From the NCBI RefSeq assembly GCF_023078275.1, contig NC_062991.1, positions 3,596,001 to 3,660,000 on the forward strand: a stretch of 64,000 bases of DNA. Direction: 5' to 3'. The notes under the pieces were generated by a model. That model was not told the DNA's origin. It made no database searches and saw only the letters and a program-made list of their open reading frames with translations. Source of the DNA: Leguminivora glycinivorella. Lineage: Eukaryota; Arthropoda; Insecta; Lepidoptera; Tortricidae. Below, one piece after another: positions 21,786 to 33,321 of the stretch (positions within the stretch are counted from its first letter, which is position 1; each line of letters begins with the position of its first letter). The position numbers and the translations under genes were made by a program.

Positions 21786-22231
21786 AATTAGTAAAATGGT
21801 AAATGAAGTCAGACTAGTTAGAGTCAGTTAGCAGTTTCATATTATGTCGAGGTAAGTGAGCATGTCTGAAATATTATAATCTTCGTGTTTTATCTATGTA
21901 ACTTTATAGATTCGACGAGATAAATCTTAATGCATTCAATTAAATTGGAATCTTCTTGAGTGATTATTTTTATTGGCCGAGACATGTTGCAACAGTAGCG
22001 ATATTACAACGTGAGTGCAACCGTAGTTTCATTGAGTTTTATTGTAGATTATGTTGCTCCGTAATTGTCAGTTTTAACATTACTCCGTTTATTTAAAATT
22101 AGAACTTTCAGATTAATATTAGGTTCAAGTAAGGTCAAATAGAGTCAAGTAGTATTATGAAACGTTTCACTCTTAACTTTAACTAGTTTCTTAAACCAAG
22201 GTAACTGGTAAGTACTTGTTTTACTAGATAT

Positions 22232-23432
22232 TGTTACAATTTTGGGGATTACCTAAGGGTAAATAAAGTAAACTAAGTATTTATATAGAAAATAACTTTT
22301 TAATTAACTGTCTTTCTGAAAACAATTTCGAACGTAATAATACACTACTTAGTAACGCCTAACTGGTAGGCAATGAAACTACCCTTATTATAAATTATAT
22401 CGCTAGCTCAGTCTATTTACTTAAAAAAAAAACAAATACCTAAAATTTAGAGCATAGGGGTGAGTCAGTAGTTCTGGTACTGGAAGACCGGGTAAAAGGT
22501 AAATTATTAATTAATTAAAAAATTTATTTATGTTGGGCGCCTTTAAAAAAAACGAGGAACGCTCTGACCTTGGGGACGTCTAACCGAGTTGAGGAGAGGT
22601 GGCCGCTGCAGCCACGGAATGGGAGCTCTTCCATACCGATCGTCACAGCCTCCTGTCCACCGGTCCAGGCTCGGGAAGCATCAGCTCTGCTCTGTCTTCG
22701 AACGTTAACCTCCAAATCTGAGGACCTGAAATAGGTTTAAAAAAACAATGACCCTGAGGCTTCCACCAACCCTTAGCGAGGGTTAAAATATTACTCGAAC
22801 GAATGTGAAACGTACCCATTCCAGAAAAGAAGCCGGCTTGTGGTTCCGTGCAATCATGTCAATGGAAGGGGTCCTCAGTAATTTTATAAAAATAAAATCA
22901 TCTGAAAATAATGGGCACAAGAATTAGCACTGAACGTAACACAACAAACTGCATTCGAATATGGAAGAAAATACTTACGATTATGCGATTAATTCGCGAT
23001 TTAAAAATTAGAATGTGGCGCATAGGCCCTGAAGAATTTGAAAACCACCCGTCTACATCCTTTCCAATATGCAAAGTGTCGGCTGACAGCTCGGCCCACA
23101 GATACGTGACGAGATGCATTCGCCTATAGACAACAACTTTAACTTCTGTCTTAAAGAGGGTAATAAAATATTTCCAAAAAGGAACGAAAACTAACAATAC
23201 AATAATAAATTGAGTTTTATTTTTAATAAATGAAAATTCAAAAGGGATTTTGGAAGGAAATAAATTAACGACGATCGACACGCCATCTTTTGTCATTCTA
23301 GCTAACAGCAAACTGGGTTATCAATACAATCCTGCCGATAGATGGCTCTGCCTGTACGAAACCAATAGTTACTTGAGTATAATATCAGCTAAATAAAAAT
23401 ATACCTACGAGGTTTGAAAAAATATTGTTACA
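22232..23432 (-). repeat. 3' LTR of element 2
   Basis: Minus-strand start TGTAACAATATTTTTTC and end CCCAAAATTGTAACA. Pairs with 25278-26479. The open frames inside it (22524-22715, 22898-23311 and others) occur identically in both LTRs and resemble no protein. Confidence 0.9.
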
Positions 23433-23452
23433 GTACTCCCCTCCCCAGAGAA
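23433..23452 (-). promoter_or_regulatory. Polypurine tract of element 2
   Basis: The minus strand reads TCTCTGGGGAGGGGAGTAC immediately before the 3' LTR, the usual place and composition for priming plus-strand DNA synthesis. Confidence 0.75.
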
Positions 23453-25258
23453 AATTTTGACGCAGGCAAAATTTTGAGCTGGTCCCCAGCTCCAAACTAC
23501 AGGAAATATGGGTAATATAACAGCTACAACTCGAAATCTATAATCGATAACAAAAAAACCATCCAAATCGAACCCACGCACTAAACCAGATAAGAATAGC
23601 CCCTTTTTTTTTTTTAGGTAAATTACTACATTACGTCGCATCGTCTATATTTCTTGGCGGCACAGCGAGCTATACCAGACAGCGGGCTGTACGTCCAAGC
23701 GATATAACGGAAGACGGCTTATAGCTAAATGAAATTTCCCTAACAAATATCGGTGACAGCTAAGAATACAAAGAACAGACAATAACACCAGAACAACGAA
23801 GCGTATATACCGGCTGCGTCTATGTACGACACAAGACGGAACGTTTCGACACAACATTAGACATAAGTACAAGGGTTGACTGTACAGACCGCGTCTCAGG
23901 CGACGCAAGTCTGTCGGTCCGACAACACAAAAGAACGCCAACGTTCACGCATATGATTTAAGTCATATCGCAAAGCATCAACAAGGGTACAACACTGCTA
24001 TTAAGAATTCTCCGTTTAAATCCGCAAGAATCCGACCAGCCAGTGAAGCTGAAATGCTGGTTTAAAACGCCAGCACCCAGAAAACTACGTGAAGAGAACT
24101 TTTAAATCGTCCACTCACCACCAAACATCGAAAAGGTAATACTTGTGTACGGACGTATTAGTACCATCCGGACACAATGTACTTAACTCCCACTTCAAAC
24201 ACATAAAGAAAACGCCTACTATACATCAAAACAAAAAAACTACCTATCACCGATAACTGCTAATAAATGAATACCTACTCCTTAACGTAACAACAATATG
24301 GAAAAACTTGTGTTAAATCTAACCCACCGGAAAGTAGGTAATAAAGATAACGCCTCGTAAACAACTTAGATCACGAACACTTTCACAACAAAATATTTAT
24401 TCTAAAGTATTTTCAACCACAAAGGAAACCCACGAAAAATATTAAATGTGCACGCTGGACTAATTTAAATAATAAAAGGTCCAAACAATCACCCAATTAT
24501 TTAAATATAAAAGTTAGGTTAAATTATTATTATTAATTTTTTTTTTTCTAATCACCCTGTATGCTCTTTACATGTTTAACTTTATGTAGTAAAACTCAAT
24601 TAAAATACCTACATAAATATTTGTACTAAATTTACAACACCAACTTCAATATCGTTAAGGTAGGAAGAATAAAATAGGTAATTTAGAAAAACAAGACACC
24701 AATTATTACGACTGGCTGTAGGTACTTTAAATTACTTCAACTATTATCATTAGGTAAGAACTATGAACAATTAAAATTAACCACCTTCTAGAAAAATATG
24801 TAGTCTAGTTAAATACAATATAAAATAAAGTTAATTTGCTAGTCACACCTTTCACATCAAAATGTAAAAAAAAATCCTGATTTACGAATTACAAAATGCA
24901 GTAGGTACCAAGCGTTTGGTACTATTCAGAATTAAATACAAGCAAATTTTTCTTACTTTTCACTAATATAAAGAGACAAAATGGTTTTGTAGGTAGATAT
25001 AGTACTGTTGGCAATGAATAAAAATAACCAGATTTGGTACCCACCAACTAACAAGAGGTAATAATTATCTATTTATATGGTACTATACATTTAACACACA
25101 AAGAAAGTAATACGGAAACCTTTCCTTTATTTTTAGTAAGGAATTGATTTTGCCAACAATCTTAGGTAGGTATGTAAATAATCACCAATACTATGTTTAA
25201 GAAAATTTATAAATAGGTACCTACGCAACCAACGGTCTTCCAGTCTGAACTCTCTAAA
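23453..25258 (-). other. Interior of element 2, non-coding
   Basis: The longest minus-strand frames (23645-23941 and 23405-23641) encode about 98 and 78 residues with no gag, protease or zinc-knuckle signature. The sequence is AT-rich with many stops in all frames. The packaging signal should lie near its 5' end (toward 25258), but it cannot be pinpointed. Confidence 0.6.
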
Positions 25259-25276
25259 GCCCCACGTTGGGCGCCA
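25259..25276 (-). promoter_or_regulatory. tRNA-Lys primer binding site of element 2
   Basis: On the minus strand TGGCGCCCAACGTGGGGC, one base after the 5' LTR. It is exactly complementary to the 3' end of the insect tRNA-Lys acceptor and T-arm (GCCCCACGTTGGGCG plus CCA). Confidence 0.88.
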
Positions 25277-25277
25277 C

Positions 25278-26479
25278 TGTTACAATTTTGGGGATTACCT
25301 AAGGGTAAATAAAGTAAACTAAGTATTTATATAGAAAATAACTTTTTAATTAACTGTCTTTCTGAAAACAATTTCGAACGTAATAATACACTACTTAGTA
25401 ACGCCTAACTGGTAGGCAATGAAACTACCCTTATTATAAATTATATCGCTAGCTCAGTCTATTTACTTAAAAAAAAAACAAATACCTAAAATTTAGAGCA
25501 TAGGGGTGAGTCAGTAGTTCTGGTACTGGAAGACCGGGTAAAAGGTAAATTATTAATTAATTAAAAAATTTATTTATGTTGGGCGCCTTTAAAAAAAACG
25601 AGGAACGCTCTGACCTTGGGGACGTCTAACCGAGTTGAGGAGAGGTGGCCGCTGCAGCCACGGAATGGGAGCTCTTCCATACCGATCGTCACAGCCTCCT
25701 GTCCACCGGTCCAGGCTCGGGAAGCATCAGCTCTGCTCTGTCTTCGAACGTTAACCTCCAAATCTGAGGACCTGAAATAGGTTTAAAAAAAACAATGACC
25801 CTGAGGCTTCCACCAACCCTTAGCGAGGGTTAAAATATTACTCGAACGAATGTGAAACGTACCCATTCCAGAAAAGAAGCCGGCTTGTGGTTCCGTGCAA
25901 TCATGTCAATGGAAGGGGTCCTCAGTAATTTTATAAAAATAAAATCATCTGAAAATAATGGGCACAAGAATTAGCACTGAACGTAACACAACAAACTGCA
26001 TTCGAATATGGAAGAAAATACTTACGATTATGCGATTAATTCGCGATTTAAAAATTAGAATGTGGCGCATAGGCCCTGAAGAATTTGAAAACCACCCGTC
26101 TACATCCTTTCCAATATGCAAAGTGTCGGCTGACAGCTCGGCCCACAGATACGTGACGAGATGCATTCGCCTATAGACAACAACTTTAACTTCTGTCTTA
26201 AAGAGGGTAATAAAATATTTCCAAAAAGGAACGAAAACTAACAATACAATAATAAATTGAGTTTTATTTTTAATAAATGAAAATTCAAAAGGGATTTTGG
26301 AAGGAAATAAATTAACGACGATCGACACGCCATCTTTTGTCATTCTAGCTAACAGCAAACTGGGTTATCAATACAATCCTGCCGATAGATGGCTCTGCCT
26401 GTACGAAACCAATAGTTACTTGAGTATAATATCAGCTAAATAAAAATATACCTACGAGGTTTGAAAAAATATTGTTACA
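25278..26479 (-). repeat. 5' LTR of element 2
   Basis: Identical by eye to 22232-23432 except for one extra A in an A run near 25790. On the minus strand this is the upstream LTR and would contain the promoter. I see no clear TATA box. Confidence 0.9.
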
Positions 26480-26483
26480 ATAT

Positions 26484-28330
26484 ATTAGTAGATTACCATT
26501 ATCGTCGGGTATTCATAGTATTGCTTTCGTCGACGCCGAGCTCACGGAGGTCTACGTTCACTCTATCCGCTCAACGATATTTAGGGAGACTAGCAGGACG
26601 GCGTTCTCCCATGCTCTCAAGGCGAATGTGAGGTAACGATACCGCTCAAAACCGAACGAAACGGTGTGTTCTTGTGTTGAAGGACGAAACTCATTTTGGG
26701 TTATCGTGTCAGCCAAGTAAGTAGTAAGTAATAGTTATAAGTAAGTACCAAGTAAGTAGTAAGTATTTGTTCTATTATATATTCTGTGGAAGTAGGTATG
26801 TAAGTAGGTATTCATAATATTGCATGTCAAAGGAAAATTATTTTTCATACCTACTCAGTAAAATCTGCGTCTATTATATTCAATTGTTTAAATCCAATTT
26901 TACATTCCAATTCTATAGTATCGATTCAGTAAATAAGGGATAGTTCATCACGTTTTTCATAAACATAGATATACCTATTTATACCTCCTAGTTGTTTGAT
27001 TTTGATTTTGAAAACATAGACGTGATTTTTAGAAATAGTAAAAGTTAGGTACGTCGAATTTCAACTCAATGTAATGGTCAGCAGAGGGTAAGAGTATGTA
27101 CTTACTATTGTATTGTATTGTACTGTATTGTAGTACGGGCGATTTTCCGCAACCGATTTCTTGCGCGTATTTTGCGTGATGTATAAGCTAACTATTATCA
27201 ATAGGTATTCTAATTATAAGCAGATTAACGAAATAAGACGTAAGTAGTTTGTCATTACCATCATTATACATAGATAAACTTACATTAAGAGGTTAAAGGT
27301 GCACTCTACTCAGGGAGTTTTCGCATTCGATATCGGTCGGATCGGATAGTGTGAGAACTGAGAACACACTTAAAGTTTAATTTCAATTTTCATAGTTGTG
27401 TTTGAATGTATGTACCTGTAGTTGTGTGTTTGAATGTAGGTATGTATAGTTTTGTTTTTGAATGTAGGTATGTAATGTATGTTTGTTACGAAACTATTTA
27501 GAAGTTATTAATTTTCAATTAAGGGCTGTCCATTTATTAACTTTTTCCAAAATGTTTGACGTAAATAAATCCTAAAGTAAGAGAAATAAACTCAGCGTAT
27601 TAATCACTATTCATTTTCATCACCAAAACCTAAATCTTAGAATTTTTCTGTGTAATTTGTGACAGATGAAGAGAAGTTAATTTCGCAAAGAGGACCTGAA
27701 GTAGGCCAACAAGTATGTAAAGGAACACTTTTGTATTTTAAATGTAATTGTAGGTATGTGTATGTATGTTATTTTAGTATTCGCTTGTTTCAAGTGATAC
27801 GGTAATGTTTGTGGTTGAAACATGATGTTTTAGCATAACATCACATTATATGATCCTAATAACGCCATCTAGTTTCAATTTGTTGTCTTTAGAGGGTAAT
27901 GGGTAGATTGGTGACAACATACATTTTTTTATTTTAAAATGTAGGGTGTTGCGAGAAGAATGAAGTGGACCGTCAAGAAGATGAGAGGTCAATGAGAAAT
28001 TCCGTCATTTTAGAAATGTAAACTGGGAAGTTTAATTGTTTTACGTACGTGAAAAGGACGGTGTATACCGTAATCATATGTACAAGCGGTACGTGCGAGT
28101 GTGTTATTGTCGCGGGGTAAGTGTTATGCAGCTGATCGTGTAATTACAGTACTAGGTCTAAATGTGCTTAGTGTCCGTTTATGTTTATCGTGCGACTTTT
28201 TGTCCGCAACTTTTGGTAACGCAATTGTTCCTACGGTGGTAAAATAATCAGAAAAGATAAATGAAAGAAAATTAAACATCAAGGCAATCTGTCTTCGTCG
28301 ATATACGTTGCCTATCTCACCATAGTCGCC
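26484..28330. other. Element 1 interior, non-coding
   Basis: AT-rich sequence with GTAGGTATGTA-type low-complexity patches (for example 26700-26830 and 27400-27480). No open frame of note and no recognised repeat family. Confidence 0.45.
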
Positions 28331-28334
28331 GTAG

Positions 28335-28402
28335 CATACTTAGTTTAGTGGATAGTGGCTACGAAGCGACAGGTTGCTGGTTCGAACCCCGGCAATGAAA
28401 TA
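28335..28402 (+). repeat. tRNA-like SINE head
   Basis: It has an A-box-like TTAGTTTAGTGGATAGTGGC and a perfect B-box-like GGTTCGAACCC, spaced as in a tRNA, followed by T-rich sequence. No full cloverleaf. Probably the start of a tRNA-derived SINE lying within element 1. Confidence 0.5.
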
Positions 28403-28599
28403 TTTTTGTGTATTTTATTGTTTGAGTTTTTTCCTTTTAATTTGTTTTAGTTTAGTTTTAAGGTTCTTCCTCTATATTTATTTTAGTTTTGTTTTAATCT
28501 TATTGTTCAAGGTTATCCATTTGTGATTAAACTTTGGTCAATTGTTTCCTTTATTTAGCTTCTCACAATTTGAACCCTTTAGAATACGCTAAATTTTAG

Positions 28600-28970
28600 T
28601 TGTCACGGGGGCATGTATGCCAGCGAGTAAAGAGAGTTGTAATTATTACGACGTGTGTTAAAGAGGACGTTTGTTGTGAGTTATTCCGTGTTTGGTTATC
28701 ACAACTGAGTATGTAAAAGTTTAGTTCGCAGGGGGGCACGTGTGCCAGCATGTAAAATTGTAATTAGTTTGAGTAAGCAACAGATGAATTAAATTGTAAG
28801 TGTATGTGTATGTTACTTTTGTTTCCGATTAACTTAATTAATAACTGAGGGTGCTCATCATCATCATAATTCGGCAAAGGTTAGAAGCCAGTATCTAATA
28901 GTTTTACATTTACAGAGTTAGTCAATAGCATAAAACTTGCAATGACATGGGGGCAAGTTTAGTGTTAGGA
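28600..28970 (+). repeat. Repeated GGGGGCA...TGCCAGC motifs inside element 1
   Basis: CACGGGGGCATGTATGCCAG near 28603 and AGGGGGGCACGTGTGCCAGC near 28731 are followed by ATGGGGGCAAGTTTAG near 28948. Related text is AGGGGGGGCACGTGAAG at 21302. All resemble the purine stretch just before the 3' LTR (TTGGGGGCAAT, 33312). They may be duplicated or decayed polypurine/LTR-junction sequences. Confidence 0.4.
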
Positions 28971-29711
28971 TATCTAGTTATGGTAGCGTAGTAGTATCTA
29001 TTCACGCATCGTTACATGACAATATTGTTCTTTAAAGTATGTTTCTTATCATGTGGATGGGAAATGAATAGAAATATTTTATTCAAGGACCTAACAACCA
29101 TGAACTACAATGTAATGACTATGTGCGAGTCTCGCTATTTGGAAAGTTGTACGAGAACCTATTAATTAGACCTTAGCTTGATGAACCAATTAGCTACTTA
29201 CACTAAAATTTATTATTTTGTTTATCAAGCATAGATTTAGTCATGTTTTTCTATTCCCAAGTAAAACTGATTATAAATAAGGGTTATCCATTTATAAGCC
29301 GTCGTTTTATCCTCCACCTAGCTAAAAATATCGTGTAACTGTAACAGTATTAATTTTGCAATGTTGTGTTGGGGAAACTAAAAAATAAAGGATAATCCAA
29401 AGTTCATATTTTGTTTGTAATTACGCTAACTCGACGCGTTTCGTGCTTCGAGCTTTTGAGTTACAGAGCCAGCAGTAGTTGTACGGGACAGCAGTAGTAG
29501 TACGGGCCAGCAGTTGCAGTAGGAAATTTACGATTTGAAGTGGCTGTCTTCGCCTGAAGCCCCTCCAAGAAAATATTTGTGCAGTCAGTAGGATCTACTA
29601 CTTCGGCAGAATAAACAAGTTCAAAAACATCTGAAGAGGATCTGGATAATGAAGAATGAGACGTGGGTAATCGTTTGGTTCAGGATATTTGTGGCTGGTC
29701 AAATGTAAGAT

Positions 29712-31219
29712 GAACACCCAACTAGCAAAAGTCGCGCTTACAACGATCTCAAGACAAAATTTTTTTGGTTTTATATTGATTCTATATCATCGTAGAAGCC
29801 TGGATTTGGGCACAATTATAAGCATATTTATTTTAATATCGTTCTAACATCACTTTTATTGCATACTGTTCGCTTTTACAGTAATCTTGCCAAAACTAAT
29901 TTAAGCTTTCTTAGGCTAATATCGCTTTCACGTAAGTATTTTATAAGCCTGCATAGGCTTATTTTGGTCCAACATTAGACTCTTGTGAGCCTAAACAAGC
30001 TTATTTTGATTTTTGTACGACAACACGATAATTATTTGAAACATTCTACGGCTACGTTGTGACAAAATAAACACTAAAGGTAATTAAGTATTACCATTTA
30101 GTAATATTTATAAACTTATAATAACGTGTTTCTTATCCTTGGTGCTTCTTCATATTGCGCGGTAAGTATTTGGAAAATATTATTTACTGTAAAATAGACC
30201 CTTATTTACACTTCAAATTTCATGCGCCCACTCAAATAATAGTATTTTGTATCCTCGTTAATTATTTTATTTCTTTATTTGCAGTAAAAAGACGCCATTG
30301 TTATAGTTGCATTTTCTCAGTGCGCTATTAGATTATTATAAGATCATTTGCTATAATATTAGCGTTCTTAAATACCAATGATACGGCCATGTTTAATTAA
30401 TTTAGGATTCCTTGCTTTAACTATATAAAACCTCATTTTCTTAATCTTGACCTGATTTTATATCACTTGACCATATAAATACAAGTATACTTATTGTTTT
30501 TACTTTTTATTTAAATGACAAAGTTGGTGATGTGAAATGGTTGTATACTTACAACTGTGTTCCCAAAATTGATTTAAGGTCAAACCACTTTATATTGATA
30601 TCATCTATTGTTTATTTAAGTATGTTTATCCTATATCACTCTAATATATAACTAAATTACTGCTATTAATCTCATAATAGCTTTAAATAAGGTCACAAAA
30701 AGATGCACTATTGTATTTTTATGTTATGCTGATATTAGTCTGAAATTCTTACATAAGCATTTATTAAGACCATTATAACATCAAATTATCCAATATCACT
30801 CTAATATCTTACTTAACTACTGCTATTGACCTTATAATAGTTTTAAATAAGATGAAAAAAGTATGTACTTATAGTGTTTTTATGTTATGCTGATATTAGT
30901 CTGACATTCTTACAAGAGCATTTATCAGGACCATTATAAAATCAAATAAACTTAGAGAAGAGGACTATAAGAACAGTTACTCTCAAGAACAATAAATCTA
31001 CGTAAATGTTATTGTAGGAGTAAGAGGCTTATAATAGTATTATAAAATGCGCTTATATACATATATGAGACTAAGTAATGAGACAGAGTGTTCTAGAGTC
31101 CGTACTAGCTTGTCTAAGGCTAATATAAGAGCAGTAACATGTTCCAAAACAATTATAAGAGTGATATAAGCCCACCACTCTTATAAAGTGCGTAATCCAA
31201 GACTTTTTTGCTAGTTGGG
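29712..31219. mobile_element. DNA transposon-like element with CCAACTAGCAAAA inverted ends
   Basis: The left end CCCAACTAGCAAAAGTCGCG is matched by GACTTTTTTGCTAGTTGGG on the right, an inverted repeat. The AT-rich 1.5-kb interior has many TTATAAG/CTTATAAT phrases, a 165-bp internal duplication (30628-30947) and no transposase. Target duplication not clear. Confidence 0.65.
30628..30947 (+). repeat. Internal tandem duplication, about 165-bp period
   Basis: Both units contain TATCACTCTAATAT, TACTGCTATTAATCTCATAA (or TACTGCTATTGACCTTATAA), TTTTTATGTTATGCTGATAT, TAGTCTGA-ATTCTTACA and GACCATTATAA. Confidence 0.8.
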
Positions 31220-31286
31220 CATGTTACCATTTTGTAGTTAGAATACCTAAGTTAAGTGGCATAGCGCGTAGTAATTTTGATTAAAG

Positions 31287-31440
31287 CAATTGGCGTAACT
31301 AATTTGGCGTAAAGTAAAATACATTTGGCGTATATTTAATTGCAATTTGGCGTAAATGATTAAGCGTAATTTTTAGAGCATATAAGGCGTAACCAAGCGT
31401 AATTTTTAGAGCATATAAGGCGTAACTTTTATGGTTGAAG
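31287..31440 (+). repeat. GGCGTAA short repeats
   Basis: TTTGGCGTAA/TTTGGCGTAT recurs four times at 31302-31360 spacing 15-30 bp, then AAGCGTAATTTTTAGAGCAT followed by ATAAGGCGTAAC occurs twice in tandem (31362 and 31394). AAGCGTAA recurs near 31630. Function unknown. Confidence 0.75.
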
Positions 31441-31444
31441 TGAT

Positions 31445-33321
31445 GTGGGATTGGTTTTTGGTGGTTGTGGATGGCCAGTGCATGTGCGGGGCTATGGCTT
31501 TTTGTTGAACAGCAAGTCATGGTTTCGTATGTGTAAGGGTTTATTCATGACTATCAGGAATTAATTCTAACGTTGCTCTGACTATATTTATTTTTAGCGT
31601 AATTTGTCTCAACCAATTACGTTAAACATTAAGCGTAAGCGTAAACTTTAATTATAAGTTATGTTTTGTAGTATAGTATAATATGTAGATTTTTTCAATA
31701 TAAAGCACAATGCAATATATATTTTATTCAAAAGGAAATGGGATTAACTTTTTTTGCTGTCAATATTTTGATTGTTTGCAACTTTGTATTAAACTGTATG
31801 AAAGAGCGAGTGAGGAAGAATAAAAGATGATTGAATGGAACATGTATGATATGTGTGTACGACTCAGATGATGTATGTTATGTGTAGATGTAAGAGAGGA
31901 TGGATGAAAGAATTGAAGTATGATTTTGTATGAGAGAGTTTATTAAGAGTTGTTTATCATCAAATATTGACAACAGTTATTGTTATTTGCAAACGGGGAA
32001 AAGGGGAACAAAGATGTGTTATCAAGAGAATATTGGTGTTAGGTTAAGGTCATACCTTTTATAGGTAAATTCTTTTTGATAACACAATACTCTACAAGAA
32101 GCTATCACTATTCGTCCGTCACACTCTCTATGAACGAGTGGGTTTGCAGAAGGAGTGTTTTGATTTAGTTTGCTTAACCTATCTTAGGGGATCCGGGGTA
32201 CCGGGCTGCACAGCAAGCACGTGGAAAAAAAAAGAACCATGTGTTTGAACTGCAGTGACGTGGCGGTCCTACCTTTGGAGAGAAATGTGTGCCTCTGATA
32301 GACAGTTTTGGTTATTGCTATTTAACTGAAAAGCTTTCAATAGAAATGATTTTTTTTTTAATCAATTGCATTGTAGATTAGTATGGCATTTTGCAGCCGA
32401 TATACATCCAGATATGTATAATTTTTATAGTAATTTTTCATCATAAGTAGGATTATGATAATAATAACTTCCACAAAATAAAATAAAGTTATTATTAATA
32501 TAATAGCAAGGCTGATGCTGTCCAGGAGTTCCTTCCTGTCCATTTGTAGTACCAGTAACTCGGTCGAGACTTTCAAATACTTTTAAGGATGTCTTCTACA
32601 TTCTTAACTGACCATTTGGCTGACTCCTGAGCTTACGTGATGTGGGGTGGTCAAGCATGTGAATTAAAACACATGTTTGAATTACTTCGTGTCCATCTAT
32701 CCTGACGCTAACCTCAGATAAGGAATCTAGAGTTCGTTTGGGTTCCACACGAATAAAAAAAAAAAAAAATCGAGTGGAAATCATTTGAGCCATAACGTAA
32801 TATATATGAATTCAAAATACTTCTAGCTTTCTTGCTTGGAAATAGAGTACTACATCACGCCAAGAAAGAAAGGAACCGGTTGTCCTGTGTGGGTTATTGA
32901 CTGGAGTTATTGCCACTGGGAAAAAGTGTTGGAGGTTACCGCAAAGGTTTTTCCATTCTTTATGAGGAGGTTTTCGTTGTTTCTGGACATCTGGGCAATG
33001 TAGGTGGTGGAATCTCAATGGCTACGGTCGTAGATTCCGGATGAAACGCGAGGACTTTGCTACATAGGGCTCACTTGCCTCACAACCAAGTGTCGCATGG
33101 AGGGTGGAAATTCTGTCTGAAAGCAATTGGACTCATGGGTCATAATTCTGTGGGTTTATAATTTCATGCCGGATAATTTGTTTCCTTTCTAGTAATGGTC
33201 ACTTTACACACCACATTTACATCAAGGGGTTAAATAACAATATCTGATTTAGAGTGGGAACATTTGTGCTCCGAGTCAAGGGTTACGAAACCTTTCCTCT
33301 GTGACAAATGTTGGGGGCAAT
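31445..33321. other. Element 1 interior up to the 3' LTR, no coding sequence recognised
   Basis: Where integrase would be expected, only short unrelated frames are present (for example 32596-32793 and 32812-33018 on the minus strand). GTTGGGGGCAAT at 33310-33321 abuts the 3' LTR and probably serves as a short polypurine tract. Confidence 0.5.

Larger units (their letters stand above)
22232..26479 (-). mobile_element. Non-autonomous LTR retrotransposon with tRNA-Lys primer site (element 2), nested in element 1
   Basis: Direct LTRs at 22232-23432 (1201 bp) and 25278-26479 (1202 bp) appear to differ by a single A in one A run. They are flanked by the 4-bp duplication ATAT (22228-22231 and 26480-26483). 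Orientation is minus: next to the right-hand LTR the plus strand reads GCCCCACGTTGGGCGCCA, the 3' end of insect tRNA-Lys with CCA, and next to the left-hand LTR the minus strand has the purine tract CTCTGGGGAGGGGAGTAC. The tRNA-Lys primer and 4-bp duplication fit Ty3/gypsy-type elements. Only 1845 bp lie between the LTRs, with no gag-pol, so replication would need another element. Confidence 0.9.

Noticed and set aside
22898..23311. 137-codon minus-strand frame duplicated at 25945-26358
   Set aside because: Part of the element 2 LTR. It resembles no gag, env or host protein, and duplication follows from LTR structure.
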